Program-made: the position numbers and the translations under genes | Origin: Nageia nagi | Lineage: Eukaryota > Pinophyta | NCBI GenBank assembly: GCA_050084985.1 | Contig: JBITNC010000001.1 | Coordinates: 88,598,001-88,662,000 of the forward strand | Direction: 5' to 3' | Length of the DNA stretch: 64,000 bases | Notes under the pieces: model-generated | The model's database searches: none | Told to the model about the DNA's origin: nothing | The model's input: only the letters and a program-made list of their open reading frames with translations | Part shown: positions 45,112-56,479 of the stretch, piece after piece | How the letters are laid out: each line of letters opens with the position of its first letter | How positions within the stretch are numbered: position 1 is the first letter of the stretch

Positions 45112-46479
45112 GAGAGAATGCATTCCATATATGGCCTACAAGTTTGGATTGATATCTTCTATTAATATACACCTTATCTTCTTTTTCCCTTGATTTTGAT
45201 GGTCTCCATATTCTATTTTTAGTACTTAATGAATTCTTAAACTATTGTATTTTATGATATCTTAGAGAGTTCATAAAAGGTCTCTTGAGCCATAATTTCT
45301 TATTGTTTATTATTATTATGAATTTCTTAGTCCTCAATAGTATATCACATTATTAATTTGATTTTATTACTTTTTATGACTTTAATTTTATATGCTTTGG
45401 AGATTGGGATATAAGAAGGAATCCATTTTTGTTATTTATGTTAACTAACAAAAGATTATTTTATTCACACCACATCCATTTCCTTATTGCAAGTATCATT
45501 CTAAGGTGTAATATTATTATTTAGTGAAGGTTGTGTTAGGTATATATTGACCTTATTCATAATCCTTATTATTTTCATCCTAAAAAAGATCATTAAAATT
45601 ATTTTTCTTAATTTATTGAATCTATTATAGAAACCCTATTATTTTACCATTTTCTTGCATTTTCATTAATATATCTATTTATTTTGTATTATCTAATTTA
45701 TAAAGAGATATTTGATATTTCTTTTCTCTAGATAGATACAATCAAGTAGTTTATTTTAAAATCTAGAGATGCATTTATATTTTATACCAATATCATGAAA
45801 TGATTAATTCTATCAAGGCTTGCTATTTTTTCTTTGTTAGAATAGAAGAATTAATAAATAGTTACATTGTTCTTAACTTCATTATTGGTTTGAACCCTAC
45901 TCTTATTTCCATTATAAGATCTCATTGTAATAAAGTAAAAAATTTAACGTAGCCTATGGTATTGGAACTATATTCTCTCTAGTTCTATGAGACCTAATGG
46001 ATTTGGACCTAGGTCACTACCTCTTCATGGGCATGGGTTGATAATATATAATATTATAGGTAATATTACATAAATTGGTAGCTTCCCTTTTCTCACTTGA
46101 TTTTGCTGACTTAAAAAGGATCCAAGCTTATTTTTTATAGTTTTAAAAATATTCATACCATATAATTCATATGGGAATGCATGCAAACTTATCCACACAT
46201 GCATACTTAAAAACTTTATAACCTTAAGGATGAAGGATTTGTACCATGTGACATAAAAATAAAATGTCCCATAAATTATGGTCCATTAAAATTAATCATG
46301 TATATCTCCTATGAATGAAAATGTGTAATAAAATAAATACTTTATTCTTTTGATTACTTTTAGTTATTTTTTACTATCTTATATGAAATCATAATTGATA
46401 GCTATTAAAATCCAACCTTGTATATCTTCAATCTCTCATCAACCCTTAAGCTTAATGAACATATTTAATCTCTTATCAA
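45112..46479. other. AT-rich DNA, possible LINE ORF1 remains
   Basis: Upstream of the LINE endonuclease start. I see no RNA-binding or zinc-knuckle motif that would prove ORF1. The stretch shows no other gene. Confidence 0.4.
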
Positions 46480-47060
46480 CCTCCTAGGATTGAACATCTT
46501 CAATCTCTCTACAACAATTCCAACAATAATGACGTTGATATTTTCCCTTAGATCCTTGATGTAGACCCTATCCTTATAGAATGTAACTTTATTCCCACTT
46601 TAAATTATTTAGTATATGTATAAAAATTTGGCATATAATCTAAGCACACAATATTCATATTTGAATATGACCATCCTTATGCTTCAAATATCTAGTGCCA
46701 ATAGTTACAATATCCTCAATATTGGTTCTTTTTTTAAACATTCTTACCATGCCCCTAGTTTCTAAATAAAATCTTACTCCTAGTCATATGGTGAGAAGCA
46801 CTTGAATCAATGTACCAATATTCATCAAAAGAAAATATTCTAGTTGCATAGAATTAGTAAATATCACCTCCTACTCATGACAAGCCTTTACTATCATATC
46901 ACCATTGGAAGAAGCTCCTTTGGAAGAATCACCCTTCAAATCCTTAATCTCCTTTTGAAGATTTAGGATTTTACTACCACTTTCTTCTTATACTTATTCT
47001 CCTTGTGATTTGGTTTACCATAATAATAACATCATTTCTTCTTGTCCTTATTCAAGGGAT
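46480..47060 (-). pseudogene. Ty1/copia gag-protease scrap
   Basis: Minus strand near 47040-46990 reads KKCYYYGKPNHKENKYKKK, a C-x2-C-x4-H-x4-C knuckle in which the second and last Cys have become Tyr. About 60-90 codons on there is a W-x-x-S-GAS-x-H-like region, then EPILRIL and, near 46560, GNKVTFYKDRVYI-like sequence where the protease is expected. No LTRs or further domains are present; it is an isolated 5' piece of a copia element. Confidence 0.55.
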
Positions 47061-47444
47061 CTGAAATTAGTAAGTGATTAAGAAATATATTCTAAAATTT
47101 TAGCATAGAATACTATACCAATGCATAGATCTCAAAAAAATACATAAAATTAAAACAATGTCACCTTCCAACTCCTTACAGATTAAAATTTATGGCCTCC
47201 AATTAGTTTTTACCAAAATCAATAAAGAAAGGGCAAGAAAAAGATCAAAATACTTCAAAATTTGTACCATGTTCATAATGTATAAAATTCATACAATCCA
47301 CATCACTAAAATCCATACTATTGCGTTAGCATTAGTTATACTACCACATCAATATTGGTCAAATTACCATGTGTCACTAGTTACTACCATATGATAGGTC
47401 TATTGTACATCATTGTCAACAAAAAAAGGGTATATGAAGAGTTA

Positions 47445-47505
47445 GTAGAGTTTAAACTTGCAACCTCCTATGTGAGGGGGAACCACTATAACTAGTTAAG
47501 CTAGG
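47445..47505 (-). repeat. tRNA-derived sequence (SINE-like)
   Basis: On the minus strand TAGCTTAACTAGTTATAGTG (A-box region, 47503-47484) is followed by CCCCCTCACATAGGAGG and then GCAAGTTTAAACTC (B-box region, 47462-47449). The order and spacing match a tRNA body, with an intact anticodon-arm hairpin CCTCACATAGGAGG. The acceptor ends are not paired, so it is not a tRNA gene. A tRNA-derived SINE head fits well. Confidence 0.6.
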
Positions 47506-47520
47506 GTTAAAGCCTTAGCT

Positions 47521-49000
47521 TTGTATGGGTATTTGCCACTTTTATTCTATTACAATAGATAAATCTACTAGTTTCCCATGCACACCTCCAACCCAATTAT
47601 CCATTTTTTTTTAAATCAAAAATAGAAATATAATATTTTACCTCAAACTTTGAATGCAAAAATGGAAGGTAAGATGATTCAGAGAAAAAGGGATAAATAG
47701 AAACCCAAGCCAACTTTTTGTATGGATTCTAAAAATGCAAATGATTTCTTAAAATTACTCATGGATATTTTAGAAATTGTAATTTATCTAAAATATATTT
47801 TGGTAATATCTTCAATTATATAAGTTACAAAGAGTTAAAATTTATACCATAAGTACAAAATGTCCTCTTCTGAAATCCTATCAAAATAAATTTATCGCAA
47901 ATTTTCCAAACTCTTAAAATTACTCAAAGCACAATAGGAATTCCTAATTCCTTCATTGATCTTTGATGGAAACTTCAATAGCTCTACTACTATGTGGAAT
48001 TATAACAATGTGAGATTTTCATACAAAATAATAATTTAAATAAAATGAATGCATAAGAAAATAAAAATAATACATAACAATATGGCTAGGTAGTTAATCC
48101 CTAAAAAGATATCTCCATAATAATATCACACTCGAATGAGCCACGATATTGATAATAATATGTGAGAAAAATATCTTTTAAATAAAAAACTAAAATTCTA
48201 CTAATTCATATTATATAATTGACATCAGTGATTACATTATAAGATGTTTTAATCTAAATGGTCAATTTCACTTGTCCATGTATATATTTATCACACATAG
48301 GAGTTAAACATATACGATCCAAGTATTTATAAATACTAATATGTTTAATAAACAAAAGGTCAACACTGTGTCTAATTTAACATGCAACACACACATATTT
48401 CAACCCTAATAATAGTTGTAAATCATGTATGAAAATTCAAATCCAAATTCTACAAGATGAACATACTTTCTTACTTTCTCACTTTTCTTTTATATATATA
48501 TATATAAACAAATTGAAAATATAACTAACTATATTACAAATATAAAATTAAAATAATATTTTAAATTAATTATTTTGAACAATTAAATAGAATTCATATT
48601 TAACAATGTTCAATATATGTGTTTTAAACTTTATAAAAATGTAAACTTATTTAAAATATATGTTAAGTTTTCAAATATATATATATAATGATAAAAAGAA
48701 AATTGTCATTTTGGAATATTTAGTTTATGTTTTTAAATAAAAAAATCACTTTTTGAAAATATCATGATAATTAAAAAATATTATCTATAAATATATATAA
48801 AAAAATTCAATTAAAAAAATTAGAAAATTAAAATTATCAATAATTGAATAGAATAGAATTTGCATGAATGTCCATTGGTAACCAATGTAAAGTAGGATAT
48901 ATACAAAGCAACAAGAGTGCCTAACACAACTCCATAGGAAATAAAATAAGAAAAATAATAAACAATATAACAAATGATAAACAAGGTCTATGAATCAAAG
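47521..49000. other. AT-rich DNA with TA microsatellites
   Basis: (TA)n runs are at about 48491-48507 and 48678-48689. No gene or domain was recognised on either strand. Confidence 0.5.
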
Positions 49001-50300
49001 ATTTCTCCCAACATTCAAGAGTGTAAAGAAGTGAGTGATATAAGTGTTTGATGTTATTGTAGATGGTTCATGTTAGAGTCAATGGTCTATGTTGGAGTCG
49101 ATGACAAAAGGTTCTTGTTGTATCTTTATGATCACCCAAGCGTTTCCTAATCATGGCTTTTGGAGGCTAGAAGAATGAAGTAATAAGTCGAGATCCTGTT
49201 ATCCTTTGCAAACTGTTACTAAGTAATTTTTTTCTAAGATTGAATAATTCTTGAATGAAAAAGGCAATACATCGTTGATCTTCATAATTAATTTAAGAGA
49301 ATTTTCACCTTACAATGTTCATAGATTAAATGTTTTATTTTATTTGAAAAAAATTATAATTTAATTAAATTATCTTAAATTAATTAAATATAATTTATAC
49401 AAAAAAATATTGAAAAGTTCATATAATTAAAAAATAAATAAAAAATTCTTGAAATTAAAATTAATTAACACATGTAAAACAACAAAAGTACGATCATTTT
49501 TGTGAGTGAACTTATATCAAATATTTTACGTTTGTCAAACGTTTTCAATTTTTGAAAACAAACATTTACAAACGTCATTCAATTACCTCCAAATCATCCT
49601 TCCTCTCTTATTTGACTTTGCACACACAATTTTACTCTTGTTGGGTTACGTAATGTCACCTCAATTACAATGTGCGGCTTTCGAAGGGGTGGTTTTGAAA
49701 AAGTGACTTTGGTTGGCACGTTTTCAATCAACTTGGGACATGTTTGATTGTTTACGAGTCTTTCACTTTTACTAAGCATGTGTATAAACCTTGGCCTTAA
49801 TTTGTCCGTATATATATTATATAAAAGAATAGTTGATAAATTATTATTATAAAATTATTTTAAGTAAAGATGCGATGATCAAAAGTATTTTTCTAGTAAA
49901 GTTATTTTAGATCTATATTTAGTTTTGATCGAATTTATTATAATTTAATAATATTTTTGAATTTTGAAATTTTTTAATTAGAGATTTCATTTCCCATTTT
50001 CTCTTCTAACATGAATTCACTATTATTTGTATTTTGATTATTTTAATATTGATTGTAAAATATTTTAATATCGAGATGTTTGAAGTTGAAATAATTTAAT
50101 TTTTTGGGATTATTATTTTAGATACTTTTAAAATATAATTTTCCATTCATTTGTGTTACTTTGCATGAATAGTATTGTAGATATTTAAAATCATATTTTC
50201 TTTATTTATTTGCTATCTAATTTAGATAGTGGATCACTTTTATGATTTAAATGTAATTGAATACATATTTTTATTTTGAAGATATAAGGGGAAGGTACAG
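49001..50300. other. CpG-retaining region with inverted repeats
   Basis: This stretch and the adjoining LTR keep far more CpG dinucleotides than the rest of the window. It includes a palindrome ACGTTTGTCAAACGT at 49528-49542 and an overlapping hairpin GTTTTCAATTTTTGAAAAC at 49541-49559, with another ACAAACGT at about 49569. Two open frames (49506-49706 plus, 49594-49779 minus) overlap and have no known motif. It may be a regulatory or upstream part of the following LTR, or an unmethylated remnant of non-transposon DNA. Confidence 0.45.
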
Positions 50301-51577
50301 TTTTGATATCTCTTATGTGCATTTGAAGGAATGTACTTAGTAAAGTAAGAAGATGAATTTTGCCGAAGTCTAGAGAGGTTGTTGATGATTTAATTCATCA
50401 GAGTGCGGAGATATTATATGATGATTAATGTTAAGCAAAACCCAAAGAGATTGATAAGAGATGAGTTCCGCTAAAATGTGAGAATATTATACAAGTTTTG
50501 ATGTTACCGAAATTCGATCGTATTGCAAGGAATTTGGTTATGCTGGAACCTAAAGAATTTGAACTCCTGAAAATACTATCAAAGTGCGAAAATTTTGTGA
50601 GATATGATTATATGGTTCAAATCAGTCAAAGTATGATGATATTAAAGATAAAGTAATTTTGCTAGAATACGGGAAAACTAGATCCTCTACACCAGTTAAA
50701 TGCATCAAGATTATAATTGAAAGTTCAAGAAGCAATTAAGTGGAAAGATGCCCCAACAACCTTAACCATACCCATTGATGTTAGGAATTTTTCAAGATGA
50801 TGTGGCAGATGAGTTAACAAGAAGATCTTAGTTGGATCTCTGTAATAATTGTAATTAGATTCTTTTTAGTTGATGATAGTTATTGCTATATGTAAAAGAT
50901 GATATCATGGGGACTACTTATTTATTTCTATTGGTAAATATTTTGATGATCAAAGGCTATATAGGCATCCTTGATAAATGTATGAATGGTTGAACAACGT
51001 AGATATTTTCTCCTTGTAATGTAGCTTGCGCTTTCTACCTATTACTTAATGAATTGAGCTTCTCCATCTTCTAATTATGATTTACTTCATCTTGTTCTTA
51101 AATTGTTGTGTTATATGTTTATATGCACTACGTAGATGTTGAATTAAGTTAGTAATTGATCCATATCTGCAAAGCATTTATTTAAATTCTAGTGGCTTAG
51201 AATGTCATTCTTTATCTTGGTGGGTACTAGTTTGGATGCTTCAACTAGCATGAGCTTGCTTTAATATATGCATGGGATAATCGCTAGTGTTTCTTTCTTT
51301 CCAATACCCTATCTTTTTATCTCTTTTGGTTTCCCTATACCCTTTTATTTCTTTTTGCAACTTATCCTTAGATAAGAGTCTGATCAAAAAGAAAAAGGTA
51401 AAACCGGCTAGCTTCAAAGATTGATTACTCCCCCGAGTGATTCTTTCCAAAGGAGGATACTTTGTTAGTGATACATGGGTGCGTGATTATTACATACATC
51501 TTATAAATAATATTTACCTCCTTTCTCTAGCTTGTTTAATGGGATAGATTGCACTAGTGTTTACAAGTTCATATTCA
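50301..51577 (+). repeat. 5' LTR of Tat/Ogre-like gypsy (left end not fixed)
   Basis: The right end is set by the primer site that starts at 51586; the LTR most likely ends ...CATATTCA at 51577. Its left end cannot be fixed because the matching 3' LTR is not in the window. The tract has mixed C/T-rich stretches and several CpG sites as expected for a promoter-containing LTR. Confidence 0.5.
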
Positions 51578-51585
51578 AATTATGA

Positions 51586-51603
51586 TGGAGACTCTGCTTA
51601 AGT
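51586..51603 (+). promoter_or_regulatory. Primer-binding site, Arg-tRNA type
   Basis: TGGAGACTCTGCTTAAG resembles TGGCGACTCTGCTGGGGA, the site complementary to tRNA-Arg used by Tat/Ogre gypsy elements, with a CG-to-AG change and a worn 3' half. It follows the LTR end and precedes gag. Confidence 0.65.
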
Positions 51604-51689
51604 AAGTATTCGTCTTATGAAAAATCTAGAAATTTTTTTTTGTTAGTCTTCTCTTTTTAGTCTTACAATCCTTCATGATTACAGGATCT

Positions 51690-52400
51690 AAAGCTAAAAA
51701 GGTGAAAGAATTTCAAAATGCTGAAGTAGTAGGTCCATCTACAAGGTCATCCCATAGAAGATCTGCTCCTACACCCCATACCACATTGTTAAGATCAACT
51801 TTCATCAAAATTCATGATCAACCCATTAATCCTCGTCAAAATCCCAATATCTAAAGAATTCCTATGATACCCATAATTGAAATGATGTAACTGCCTCACC
51901 CTTAGATTTTTCCAAATAGGAATGATTCTGGGTTGCTTACTATTGTGCAACATCATGGCATACCTACATCAGCATTGCAATCTTTACATCATTATGATGG
52001 AACTGGAAAGATTGCATATGAGCATTATATAGATATTTGTACTATGCATAAGACCCATAGTATTGAACATGAAGATGATATATTGAAACTACTAGCAATG
52101 TCTTTCTTAGAAGAATATTAGATTGGTTTCTAGCTTTGCCAACGAAGTCTATCTCTACATGGGCTCAATTAGCATAACCATTCATCATAGAGTTTAATAA
52201 AATGGGAGGTCCTTTCTACCTCTTGTCATAATTTACTTCTATTAGAAGGTAAGAGCAAGAGAATATGTTTGATTTTAATATTAGATTTGGAAAATCATGG
52301 ACAAGAGTTCCCATTAATGTAAGACCTCCTAACTCTTAGGCTATATGTACTAGCTTAGAGCTTTCTCTATTGATATTGCATTGTAGATCTAAATGATCAA
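51690..52400 (+). pseudogene. Gypsy gag (capsid)
   Basis: It opens with a long clean frame, SKAKKVKEFQNAEVVGPSTR, then SAPTPHTTLLRSTFIK and INPRQNPNI, typical of the proline/polar N terminus. The frame 51933-52121 gives LLTIVQHHGIPTSALQSLHH, YDGTGKIAYEHYIDICTMHK, THSIEHEDDILKLLAMSFLE. L-x-x-YDGTGK...H-I-x-x-F...I-x-H-E-D-x-x-LK-LFA-SF is the gag capsid start. The W-F-x-x-LP-x-x-SI block follows around 52130 (FLALPTKSISTW-like across a frame change). Confidence 0.82.
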
Positions 52401-53429
52401 AGTAAATTGCTTCCCTAATATATATAGAAGTGCAGTCCAAGCTAGGTCTACTCTCATTTTTATTAGAAAAATTTCCACTAGAATCATCTACCCTTTTCTA
52501 TCTTATATGCAACCAAATCCAATTTAGATACAATATCCCACCAATATGTTTCCCAAGTTAACTCAAATTCCCATAATTCCTTAGCTATAACTTCCTATGC
52601 CAAATGTACGATCTACATTCCCCATCCCATTAGCACAAAGTTCCTTTCTTGCACCTCTTATTCAATTAGCATTTCCAACACCTCCATTGAGAAACAACAT
52701 ACAACAAGGAAGCAATAAGCAAGTTGAACACTTTGGTTTATTTTCTAATGAACCAAATAATGGTTGAACAAAGGTTGTATCCTCGATACAATAATAATAA
52801 TCAAATATATGATGGATATTTTCAAAGAAATGATGGTGCAAAACAAAGATGATATTCATACTTATAAAGAGATCAGATGTCTGTATAACAGATCCTAAGG
52901 AGACAAGAGATAATTCATATATCTTCGAACCTTGATACAAGTTATCAAGATCTAAATTGGTGTAAAGCGTGTAACGATCCTCATACTCAAGATCAATATT
53001 TATCAATATCAATGCCAATTAGCAGTAAATGGTGGAATGATTATGGATTATTATGTAGAAACTGATCTATCGAAGGCTACTTTCTTGATTGTTGTAATGG
53101 ACTACATGGCTAATCTTATCGTAAAGATAAGAGCTACTAAGAGACCCTTTTATCCTTAGAAAAGGATCAAGGTTCTACCATAAAATTATTCTCAACTAGT
53201 ATCCATGGTGGATCCTCAACATTCTCTAAAAATATTGATGAGCGATATCACTACCACTCATCAAGCTAATGATGTCAAGCAAACTCAAGAAAAGTCAATC
53301 ACATAAGTTCCCAATCAACCAAAAGATCTTGAAAGAGAAAAGATAGTAAGGAAATTAAGATTTCCATCATTAACTAGAGCCATAAGAGGAGGTTACTCAA
53401 TAATTAAAAAGAAGATATTCAGATAAAGA
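52401..53429 (+). pseudogene. Gypsy gag C-terminal region with zinc-knuckle remnant
   Basis: Near 52955-53000 the plus strand reads NWCKACNDPHTQDQY, a C-x2-C-x3-H-x4-C knuckle with the last Cys changed. Flanking sequence is poorly kept, and a long minus-strand open frame (53018-52662) is a shadow. Confidence 0.6.
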
Positions 53430-54044
53430 GAGATCTCCTTTTGAGAAAGTCTCATACAATATTATGAATGAATTGAAAAGGATTCCTTTAGGAGCATCAT
53501 TATTTGATGACATACAAATCTTGGGATAAATTGGCTTTGTCAAAGCAACTCTATTAATCCTTATAAAAAGGGATGATGTTTGTAATTGTAACTTGGAAGT
53601 GGCTGCAAAATTATTAGGTATGGGAAAAAAATACCCCCTCCCTTTTACATTTCCTTAGATTTACAAGGTCATATAGTACATAATTATTTAATATATTTGA
53701 AAGCAGCTATGACTATTATACCAAAAAAATTATCACATATCATAGGCCTAATCTATACCAAATATGCTATTGGAGTCCTTCAATTAGATGGAACAAATGT
53801 TAAAACTCTAGGGGTAGTAAAAGATGTCCCTATGAAGCTACATAAATATCCTAACATCTCTGTAATACAAGATATTATAGTGGTAGATCTTCTCCTAATG
53901 TTTAGTCTATACCTTTCTAGAGAATTTACTTCTAAATTATGGGGATACTTAGCCATGGACTATTCTCACATATCCATACCCTTTAAGAATAACAAATTTA
54001 AGATCCTGAATGAAGTTGCTTCTAGTTTCCATATTGAAAAGTAG
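53430..54044 (+). pseudogene. Gypsy aspartic protease region
   Basis: KVSYNIMNELKRIPLGASLF near 53450-53510 is the Y-x-I-x-x-LKRIPA-x-x-S-x-x-D segment before protease. A 115-codon open frame (53697-54044) follows with IIGLIYTKYAIGVLQLDGTN, VPMKLHKYPNISVIQDIIVV, DLLLMFSLYLSREFTSKLWG and YLAMDYSHISIPF. P-x-x-L-H-x-YP-x-x-x-VVQDI-V-VDLPP-FG-x-LSRDFT-x-x-GGYLS-D-S-H is the closing part of this protease class and is remarkably well kept. The DTG active site itself is lost in the decayed stretch before 53697. Confidence 0.85.
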
Positions 54045-54244
54045 CCCAAGCCAAAGTGTTGTACGAAGATACTAGAATGGTTAATTCCATACAAGAAGAA
54101 TTAGAGATACTTGATCAAGTTGCAAATAATGTATTATATCAAATTGAATATATTGGTCACAATAATTATTGCACTTATGAGTAAAATTTAGAGCTACCAA
54201 TAGCTATCAAAGAATGATTTAAGAAATACTGAAATATAGCAAAT

Positions 54245-54640
54245 GTTCTTTAACAAACCAAAATCCAATACTAGAGTAGGAGCCAAAGTTATTTTGATGT
54301 CACTTATAGAGGGAACATACATATTTTCCTTTAGATTAACTTGGGCATGCACAAATAATACAATCAATATGAAGCCTTAAGCTTAGGATTGGAGCAAGCA
54401 AGCAAAATAAATATTAAATGCTTAATAGTGTTTGATGATTCGGAGTTAGTGGTGAATCAAGTGATAAATAAACGCTCAGTAAAACACCACTACTTGAAAA
54501 ATACTACAATACAATTTGGAATGTATTGGAAAGTTTGATGCTTCAAATTTTAAAGCAATTCTAAGAGAGGAAAATGGTGAAGCTAATTTCTTAGCAAAAA
54601 AAATGATCTAGGTTTGATACCATTGATCATTGGTTTCAAA
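54245..54640 (+). pseudogene. Archaeal-like RNase H (aRNH) upstream of RT
   Basis: The plus strand gives MFFNKPKSNTRVGAKVILMS, LIEGTYIFSFRLTWACTNNT (54250-54360), then ALGLEQASKINIKCLIVFDD, SELVVNQVINKRSVKHHYLK (54380-54500), then in another frame KFDASNFKAILREENGEANF LAKK (about 54528-54600). FFDG-x-K-S-x-x-GAGA...F-SF-L-x-x-x-CTNN-x-AEYEAL...L-x-x-GDSELVV-QV...PR-EN-x-AD-LA is the additional RNase H of Tat elements. The first catalytic Asp reads Asn, and the A-E-Y site is lost. It lies about 480 bp before RT, not after the RT-linked RNase H. Confidence 0.85.
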
Positions 54641-55129
54641 GGAAAGGTATTCAACTTATCTTTAGACCCTCTATTCTAGAAAATGATTACTTTTGGTAAT
54701 TATTCAATGATGAAGATCATATAAATAAGTTATTAACTCAACAATTGATTTGTTCTAACAAATAAAAAACCTTATCTAGATCTTTCCATGAGGAGGATGT
54801 GATTCATTTGAAGAATAAATCTCTACCAAAAGGTGCCATCTCTTTTAAAAATATGTTTAATTGAGAAGAGAAGATAAGAAGAAGAATCAAGCAGATAAAG
54901 ATAGCTATAAATAAATTGAGATATCCTTGAGAAAAATTTTAAATGTTGGTTCCCATAATTCCTTACAATATATTGAAGACATCAAGGGGATAATGAAGGA
55001 ATTTTCCAAAATTATAGTTGATCTTATGAAATTTGAAAGTGTACAAGAAAGATATAATTCAACACACAATTGAATTAAAAGAAGGAGCAAGACCTTTCAA
55101 ATAAAATCAAAGGTTAGTGAATCAAAAAA
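54641..55129 (+). other. Gypsy linker, aRNH to RT
   Basis: Polar, Lys/Glu-rich codons without a clear domain. Around 54790-54850 there is an EDVIHLKNKSLPKGAISFKN-like stretch with frame changes. Confidence 0.5.
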
Positions 55130-55760
55130 TTAAAACAATGTAAGAGGTACTAAAGCTATTTCAAGATGGCATTATATGTTCTATTAAGCACTCAAATTGG
55201 CTTACCAATCTAGTTCCAATCAAGATGAAAAATGGAGGCATAAGACTATGTGTTGACTTCTAAACCTAAACAAAGCATCTCTGAAGGATAACTATCTCAT
55301 GCCCCCCATGGAGAAAATCCTACATACTATTGTTGGGGTGGATTTATTTTTCTTTATTGATGATTTTTTAGGATATAATTAGATTTGGGTTAAAGATGAA
55401 GATCTATTCAAAATAGAATTTACAACTAAATGGGGAACATTCTTATTTTAGTGGATGCCTTTTGAATTATCTAATTTTGGATCTACCTTACAAAGATCCA
55501 TGGATTATGCATTGGTGAGTAATAAATAATATTATCTTGGTTTGTTTGGATGATATCACAATTTTTTCTCACCAAAAAAATCATCACTTACAATACCTCA
55601 ATCAAACTTTCACAAATTGTAAAGAATTTGGAATCTCACTAAATCCAAAAAAATATTTTTTTTCTTATGAATGAAAGGAATTTTCTAGGACATATGATAT
55701 AAAAATAAGGATGGTATATTTATAATTAAAGGTTAGAAGAAATATCCAAGTTAATGATAC
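55130..55760 (+). pseudogene. Gypsy reverse transcriptase
   Basis: In order: VLKLFQDGIICSIKHSNWLT, NLVPIKMKNGGIRLCVDF, one stop, NLNKASLKDNYLMPPMEKIL (55145-55320), then VDLFFFIDDFLGYN, WGTFLF, then MPFELSNFGSTLQRSMDYAL and ILVCLDDITIFS near 55533-55570. CLDD is the catalytic pair, YxDD type with Tyr changed to Cys. The R-L-CVD-x-R-x-LN-x-ASLKDNYP-P-M motif places it in the plant Tat-like gypsy group. Confidence 0.92.
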
Positions 55761-55779
55761 CATCTAGAAAAAAAAGTTA

Positions 55780-56345
55780 CAATCATTTTTGGGATAAATA
55801 AATTTTGTTAAGAGGTTCATTCAATATTTTGCGAGAATAATTTGGCCATTACAAAACTACTCAAAGATCAAATACCTTTTGAGTGGACTATAGAAATATT
55901 GGCTACATTTGAGAAAATAAAATTAGCCATCATGATAGATTATATTTTAAAGAATCCATAATTCTCTAAAGAATTAATCATGTATGCTTATAAAGTAGAA
56001 AGAAGTATCGATGTAGTTCTGATTCAAAAGTAGGATAATCATGAAGAACATTCAATAACCTTTTTTAGTCAAACATTACATAATTTTGAAGAGAGATATA
56101 GTTTCATAAAGAAAAAAGTATTTATAGTAATGAAAGGTTTGATAAAGTTCAAGCACTATGTATACCAAAATAAAGTTCTAGTCCTTACTACTGATCCATA
56201 TGTAAGAATTACATTTTACATGGAGAGTTGAGTGAAGGAAGAGCCAAATGGATCACAAAAAATTTAAAATATGATGTACAAATTTAGCCTACCAAAGTAA
56301 TAAAGGGAATACCTCTCTATTAATAATTAGTTGTAGATCTAGTAT
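55780..56345 (+). pseudogene. Gypsy RNase H (RT-linked)
   Basis: After the RT connection (INFVKRFIQYFARIIWPLQN) there is an NHEEHSITFFSQTLHNFEER-like stretch near 56030-56100 and SFIKKKVFIVMKGLIKFKHY, VYQNKVLVLTTDPYVR (56100-56210). It closes with SEGRAKWITKNLKYDVQI and PTKVIKGIPLY (about 56230-56320), the GRAKWI-x-x-LQEFDLEIKP-K-V-KGKGL motif. Catalytic residues upstream are degraded. Confidence 0.85.
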
Positions 56346-56479
56346 CTAAGCTAATAATACTAATAGAAGATGAGATCAAAGAAACTAAACTTCAAGGAGA
56401 TCAATAGAGTTGGAATACCAAGCTTCTCAACTATTTTAACACTGAAAGATTGCCTAAAAACCTAGATGATCCTTAGAGG

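Noticed and set aside
52662-53018. 118-codon minus-strand open frame
   Set aside because: It lies antisense to the gypsy gag/zinc-knuckle region and has no recognisable feature; it is a shadow of the plus-strand coding sequence.
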